A stretch of 8,631 nt of DNA from Oscillospiraceae bacterium (lineage in GTDB: Bacteria > Bacillota > Clostridia > Oscillospirales > Ruminococcaceae): the NCBI GenBank assembly GCA_019416775.1, contig DXWR01000227.1, forward strand, positions 1-8,631. The letters run 5' to 3'. Numbering within the stretch: position 1 is the stretch's first letter; the number at the start of each line of letters is the position of its first letter. Both the position numbers and the translations under genes were made by a program. Shown piece by piece: positions 6,079 through 8,631 of this stretch. The notes beneath the pieces are model-generated. The model had not been told where the DNA came from. It made no database searches and saw only the letters and a list, made by a program, of their open reading frames with translations.

Positions 6079-7182
6079 ATGAGCAAAGTAACTGAAATCA
6101 CCCGAGACAGCTGGATTATGAGCACCTTCCCGGAATGGGGCACCTGGCTGGTGGAAGACATTGAAAACGCCGTGGTGGAACCCGGCAATGTATCCATGTG
6201 GTGGCTGGGCTGCACCGGGATTTGGATGAAGACCCCCGGCGATGCCAACATCACCATTGACCTGTGGTGCGGCAACGGCAAGCGCACCCACGGCGATGGA
6301 AAAATGAAGCCGGGCCATCAGATGGCCAATATGTGCGGCGGCCGGGCCATGCAGCCCAACCTGCGGAACATCCCCTTTGTCTTCGACCCCTTTGCCTTTA
6401 AGAAGGTGGACGCCGTGCTGGCCACCCACTATCACCAGGACCATATGTCTGCGGAATGGGCGGCTCACGTCATCCAGTCCGGCATGACCACTGTGGACGA
6501 AAACGGCAAGGAGATTCCCGTTCCCTTCATCGGCCCCAAAAAGTCGGTGGAAACCTGGATCAAGTGGGGAGTGCCGGAAGATCGCTGCATCACCGTCAAG
6601 CCTGGGGACGTCATCAAGGTAAAGGACATTGAGATTGTCTGCCTGGACAGCTTTGACCGCACCTGCATCGTCACCACCGACCGCACCGACGAGAACCGGG
6701 AAGAACTCACCGGCGTCTGCCCCACCGATATGGATGACAAAGCGGTAAACTATCTGCTGAAAACCCCCGGCGGGAACATCTATCACAGCGGCGACTCCCA
6801 TTTCTCCATCTACTTTGCCAAACACGGCAAGGATTACCCCATCGACGTGGCCTTTGCCTCCTTTGGGGAAAACCCCATCGGTATGCAGGATAAGATGACC
6901 TCCATCGACGTGCTGCGCATGGCGGAAAACCTGCAGTGCAAGGTAGTGATTCCCATTCACTGGGATGTGTGGACCAACTTCCAGCCGGACTGCAATGAGA
7001 TCGACCTGCTGTACAACTTTAAGAAGGACCGCAACGAATACACCTTCAAGCCCTTCTTCTGGCAGGTAGGGGGCAAGTACACCTACCCCGCCGACAAAGA
7101 TAAGAAGTTCTACCACCACAGACGGGGCTTTGAAGACTGCTTTGAAGCGCCTCAAAACATCCCCTTCCGCTCTTGCTTATAA
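6079..7182 (+). CDS. ulaG: L-ascorbate-6-phosphate lactonase, UlaG type
   Basis: A cytoplasmic metallo-beta-lactamase-fold enzyme that opens the lactone ring of L-ascorbate-6-phosphate to 3-keto-L-gulonate-6-phosphate. The 367 residues follow E. coli UlaG (354) almost end to end: ITR-SWI-STFPEWG-WL (7-24), MWWLGCTGIW (40-49), KPGDV-KVKDIEI (174-186), YHSGDSH (235-241) and KPF-WQVGGK (324-333). The metal motif H-Y-H-Q-D-H (117-122), His236/Asp239 and His294 are present, so it should be active. Differences from the E. coli protein as I recall it: HDHND becomes HYHQD, the HHD after IP-becomes HWD (294-296), and a short acidic insertion lies near 137-147. AGGAGG (6065-6070) lies 8 nt before the ATG, a strong start. 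It is the last gene of the P2 unit. Its need for a 6-phosphorylated substrate implies that something else, here perhaps the kinase, makes that phosphate. Confidence 0.94.
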   Translation: MSKVTEITRDSWIMSTFPEWGTWLVEDIENAVVEPGNVSMWWLGCTGIWMKTPGDANITIDLWCGNGKRTHGDGKMKPGHQMANMCGGRAMQPNLRNIPFVFDPFAFKKVDAVLATHYHQDHMSAEWAAHVIQSGMTTVDENGKEIPVPFIGPKKSVETWIKWGVPEDRCITVKPGDVIKVKDIEIVCLDSFDRTCIVTTDRTDENREELTGVCPTDMDDKAVNYLLKTPGGNIYHSGDSHFSIYFAKHGKDYPIDVAFASFGENPIGMQDKMTSIDVLRMAENLQCKVVIPIHWDVWTNFQPDCNEIDLLYNFKKDRNEYTFKPFFWQVGGKYTYPADKDKKFYHHRRGFEDCFEAPQNIPFRSCL

Positions 7183-7186
7183 GTAA

Positions 7187-7304
7187 GCCGGGCGTTTTAG
7201 GCCTCCTGTCGGTGCAAGCTCATACACCACGGAATCATATCCAAACTGCCTAAGCCCTGACGCCTAACCGAAAGCCGGAATCCGTAAGAGGAGCTGGTTC
7301 CGGC
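7187..7304 (+). other. Structured 3' untranslated region after the lactonase gene
   Basis: Two stem-loops precede the terminator. GGCGT (7191-7195) with ACGCC (7260-7264) and TTAGGC (7197-7202) with GCCTAA (7248-7253) form a long imperfect stem; a second GCCTAA at 7262-7267 could compete for the same partner. GCCGGAATC (7274-7282) pairs with GGTTCCGGC (7296-7304), with one wobble. I do not recognise a known riboswitch or small-RNA family. It may stabilise the 3' end of the operon mRNA or be released as a small RNA. Confidence 0.4.
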
Positions 7305-7325
7305 GCAGGAAAGGGGAGCAGAAAG

Positions 7326-7375
7326 CGGCCGGGATGCTGACATTTGGTTTTGCGTCCCGGCTGTTTTTCTGTTTT
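7326..7375 (+). terminator. Rho-independent terminator of the operon
   Basis: GCCGGGATGC (7328-7337) pairs with GCGTCCCGGC (7352-7361) with one wobble, and can be lengthened by two more pairs. TGTTTTTCTGTTTT follows. This G/C-rich stem with a T-rich tail ends the P2 transcript and abuts the -35 hexamer of the regulator gene. Confidence 0.8.
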
Positions 7376-7401
7376 ACAATCCTGTGATTTTTTGATAAAA
7401 T
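7373..7401 (+). promoter_or_regulatory. Promoter of the SorC-family regulator gene
   Basis: TTTACA (7373-7378), a 17-bp spacer and TAAAAT (7396-7401) make a good sigma-A promoter. Transcription would start near 7408, leaving a leader of only about 10-18 nt. The dyad TGATTTT (7385-7391) / AAAATCA (7397-7403) covers the -10 and could be an autoregulatory operator. No TGCAC-N4-GTGCA site is present here, so the regulator gene appears to be controlled differently from P1 and P2. Confidence 0.6.
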
Positions 7402-7416
7402 CATAGGAAAGAAAGG

Positions 7417-8406
7417 GTGATTGCATTGGAGGACTTGAGAAATTACGAATCCATGAGTATTCAGGAAAAATGGAATGTGCTGGCCATGGTATCCAATTTA
7501 TACTACAATTCGGAATTGACCCAGAATCAGATTGCAGAACGGCTTTACATCTCCCGTTCCAAAGTGTCCCGGATGCTGAAAGAAGCCAGGGAACTTGGCA
7601 TTGTGGAAATCTTTATCCGGGAGCCCTGGGAGAGGAATCTGGAATGCGAACAAACACTGAAAGAAAAATTCAGCCTGCGGAATATCCGGGTGATCGCCGT
7701 CAAAGACAACAGCCTGGAAAGCGGGTTTGATAAAATCATTGAAGCCGCCGCCTACTATCTGGATTCTGTTGTGAAACAGGATATGGTGGTGGGCATCTCT
7801 TGGGGCAATACACTGTACCGCATTGTAAAAAATATCAGCGCCAACAACCGCAAAAATATTCCCATTACCGTCGTCCCCATTATGGGCGCCGCCAGTACCG
7901 CCAAGCCGGAAAAAGACGCCATGGATCTGGCCAAAGATCTGGCTTCCGCCTACGGAGGGAAGTACTACTACATCTACGCCCCTCTGTTTGTCAACAGCAA
8001 GGAGCTGCGGGACAGCTTGGTGCAGGAGGAAAACATTAAGAGCGTGCTGGAGCTGTCCAAAAAAGCAGATATTATGCTCACCAGTGTGGGCTCCATCACC
8101 TATAAATCCTGGAGCAACTACCTCAGCGTCAAAACCTTCCGGCTTTTGGAGGAAAAGGGCGCAGTGGGCCATATCGGCGGCCATTTTTACGACATCCAGG
8201 GTCGGGAGCTGGAAAACACCCTTTCCCAACGGATGATCGGCATTACGCTGGACGATTTCCGCACCTGCCCATGGGTTATTTGCGTCGCCTATGGAGAGGA
8301 AAAGGCGGAATCGGTTTTGGGCGCCATGCGGGGCGGCTTTTTGAACAATTTGATCATCGATGAAAAATGCGCCCGGAAAATTATGGAATTGGAAGGGGAA
8401 GCATAA
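7417..8406 (+). CDS. SorC/DeoR-type sugar-responsive transcriptional regulator
   Basis: A DNA-binding regulator of the SorC family, usually tetrameric and controlled by a phosphorylated sugar. The 329 residues have the standard order. An N-terminal helix-turn-helix lies near 28-57 (LYY-LTQNQIAERLYISRSKVSRMLKEAR), then a linker ending GIVEI (61-65). A C-terminal effector domain follows, with VVGISWGNTLY (124-134), VPIMGA (153-158), LTSVGS (221-226) and GAVGHIGGHFYDIQG (248-262), the phosphosugar-binding loops of the family. Start: GTG 7417. TTG 7426, with AAAGGG (7412-7417) 8 nt before it, is at least as likely given the predicted transcription start near 7408. It has its own promoter and follows the operon's terminator. 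It probably controls P1 and P2, perhaps as an activator given operator position. The effector may be a phosphorylated pathway intermediate; both points are inferred. Confidence 0.93.
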   Translation: MIALEDLRNYESMSIQEKWNVLAMVSNLYYNSELTQNQIAERLYISRSKVSRMLKEARELGIVEIFIREPWERNLECEQTLKEKFSLRNIRVIAVKDNSLESGFDKIIEAAAYYLDSVVKQDMVVGISWGNTLYRIVKNISANNRKNIPITVVPIMGAASTAKPEKDAMDLAKDLASAYGGKYYYIYAPLFVNSKELRDSLVQEENIKSVLELSKKADIMLTSVGSITYKSWSNYLSVKTFRLLEEKGAVGHIGGHFYDIQGRELENTLSQRMIGITLDDFRTCPWVICVAYGEEKAESVLGAMRGGFLNNLIIDEKCARKIMELEGEA

Positions 8407-8431
8407 CCCTCCGTTGATGGGACAAAAGGCC

Positions 8432-8457
8432 GGTTTGCAGGCCAAAACCATCTTTTT
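8432..8457 (+). terminator. Weak candidate terminator after the regulator gene
   Basis: GGTTT (8432-8436) can pair with AAACC (8445-8449), with an 8-nt loop, and ATCTTTTTCTG follows. The stem is short and A/T-rich, so termination here is doubtful. No better hairpin is visible between the regulator stop codon and the next gene. Confidence 0.25.
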
Positions 8458-8558
8458 CTGAAACATCTCAGGTCCAATCAGAGCGGCACCGGCGGGAGCG
8501 CAGAAATTTAGGAAGTCAATCACAATTTGCTTTGCGTCGTAAAGGAAGAGGTGCCCCT

Positions 8559-8631
8559 ATGCCTTCCACGTCTCGTTCCCCCGAACAAAGGCGGCGCAGA
8601 CGCCGCCTGACCCGTTTGTTGCTCCACCGCC
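8559..8631 (+). CDS. Start of an unidentified gene, truncated by the window edge
   Basis: ATG at 8559 is preceded by AAAGGAAGAGG (8541-8551) at 7 nt, a strong ribosome binding site. The 24 codons visible are open to the edge. The peptide begins MPSTSRSPEQ, then six Arg in a row, then LTRLLLHR. A short polar start, a strongly basic block and an incoming hydrophobic run fit the N-terminus of a membrane or exported protein, but too little is seen to name a family. The Arg block is encoded by a perfect 8-bp palindromic hairpin (8589-8608). It has 152 bp of separation from the regulator gene and need not belong to the sugar pathway. Confidence 0.55.
   Translation, partial: MPSTSRSPEQRRRRRRLTRLLLHR

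Noticed and set aside
6058..7155. 365-codon open frame on the - strand
   Set aside because: Antisense to the strongly recognised UlaG gene; composition is that of a shadow frame.
7187..7375. Known riboswitch such as cobalamin or T-box
   Set aside because: GGTGCAA at 7211-7217 is superficially cobalamin-like, but the other conserved boxes are missing. The region precedes the regulator's promoter, not its start codon within one transcript.
7498..8523. 341-codon open frame on the - strand
   Set aside because: Antisense to the SorC-family regulator, which has full family motifs. The extra N-terminal part (8407-8523) has no recognisable domain.
1..8631. CRISPR array, insertion sequence, tRNA or rRNA
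   Set aside because: No regularly repeated 25-40-bp units with spacers, no transposase frame with terminal repeats, and no recognisable tRNA or rRNA sequence were seen.

Overview
The window suggests a Clostridia-type Firmicute, probably gut-associated. This is inferred from AGGAGG-like ribosome binding sites, sigma-A type promoters, a SorC-family regulator, G/C-ending codons inside genes and A/T-rich intergenic DNA. I could not assign a genus. All convincing genes lie on the + strand.

Layout. Positions 1-840 hold no convincing gene: there is an A/T-rich stretch with four copies of a 10-bp motif (65-175), then several hairpins, some terminator-like. Positions 841-1072 are a control region with dyad operators and promoter P1. 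P1 drives an FGGY-family sugar kinase (1073-2572) and, overlapping it by 26 bp, a UlaA-type ascorbate permease (2547-3968). A second promoter, P2 (3972-4029), repeats the P1 architecture base for base in spacing. It drives a UlaE-type L-xylulose-5-phosphate 3-epimerase (4071-4937), a cytoplasmic VCBS/FG-GAP-like beta-propeller protein (4953-5990) and a UlaG-type L-ascorbate-6-phosphate lactonase (6079-7182). A structured 3' region and an intrinsic terminator (7326-7375) follow. A SorC/DeoR-type regulator (7417-8406) then has its own promoter. The first 24 codons of another gene (from 8559) run off the right edge.

How the genes fit together. UlaA, UlaG and UlaE are three parts of the classical anaerobic ascorbate route: ascorbate to ascorbate-6-P, to 3-keto-L-gulonate-6-P, to L-xylulose-5-P, to L-ribulose-5-P. 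The PTS components that normally phosphorylate the substrate during uptake (EIIA/UlaC, EIIB/UlaB) are absent from the window, as are the decarboxylase (UlaD) and the 4-epimerase (UlaF). Instead there is a sugar kinase translationally coupled to the permease, and a propeller protein between epimerase and lactonase. The simplest reading is a variant pathway for ascorbate or a related lactone/keto-acid sugar, in which the EIIC-like permease works without PTS phosphorylation and the kinase makes the phosphate ester. The propeller may supply a further chemical step. This is inference from gene content. The missing PTS and decarboxylase genes could be elsewhere in the genome.

Most notable points: the kinase-for-PTS substitution, the possible enzymatic propeller, and the twin in-register promoter/operator modules that place a shared dyad near -57.
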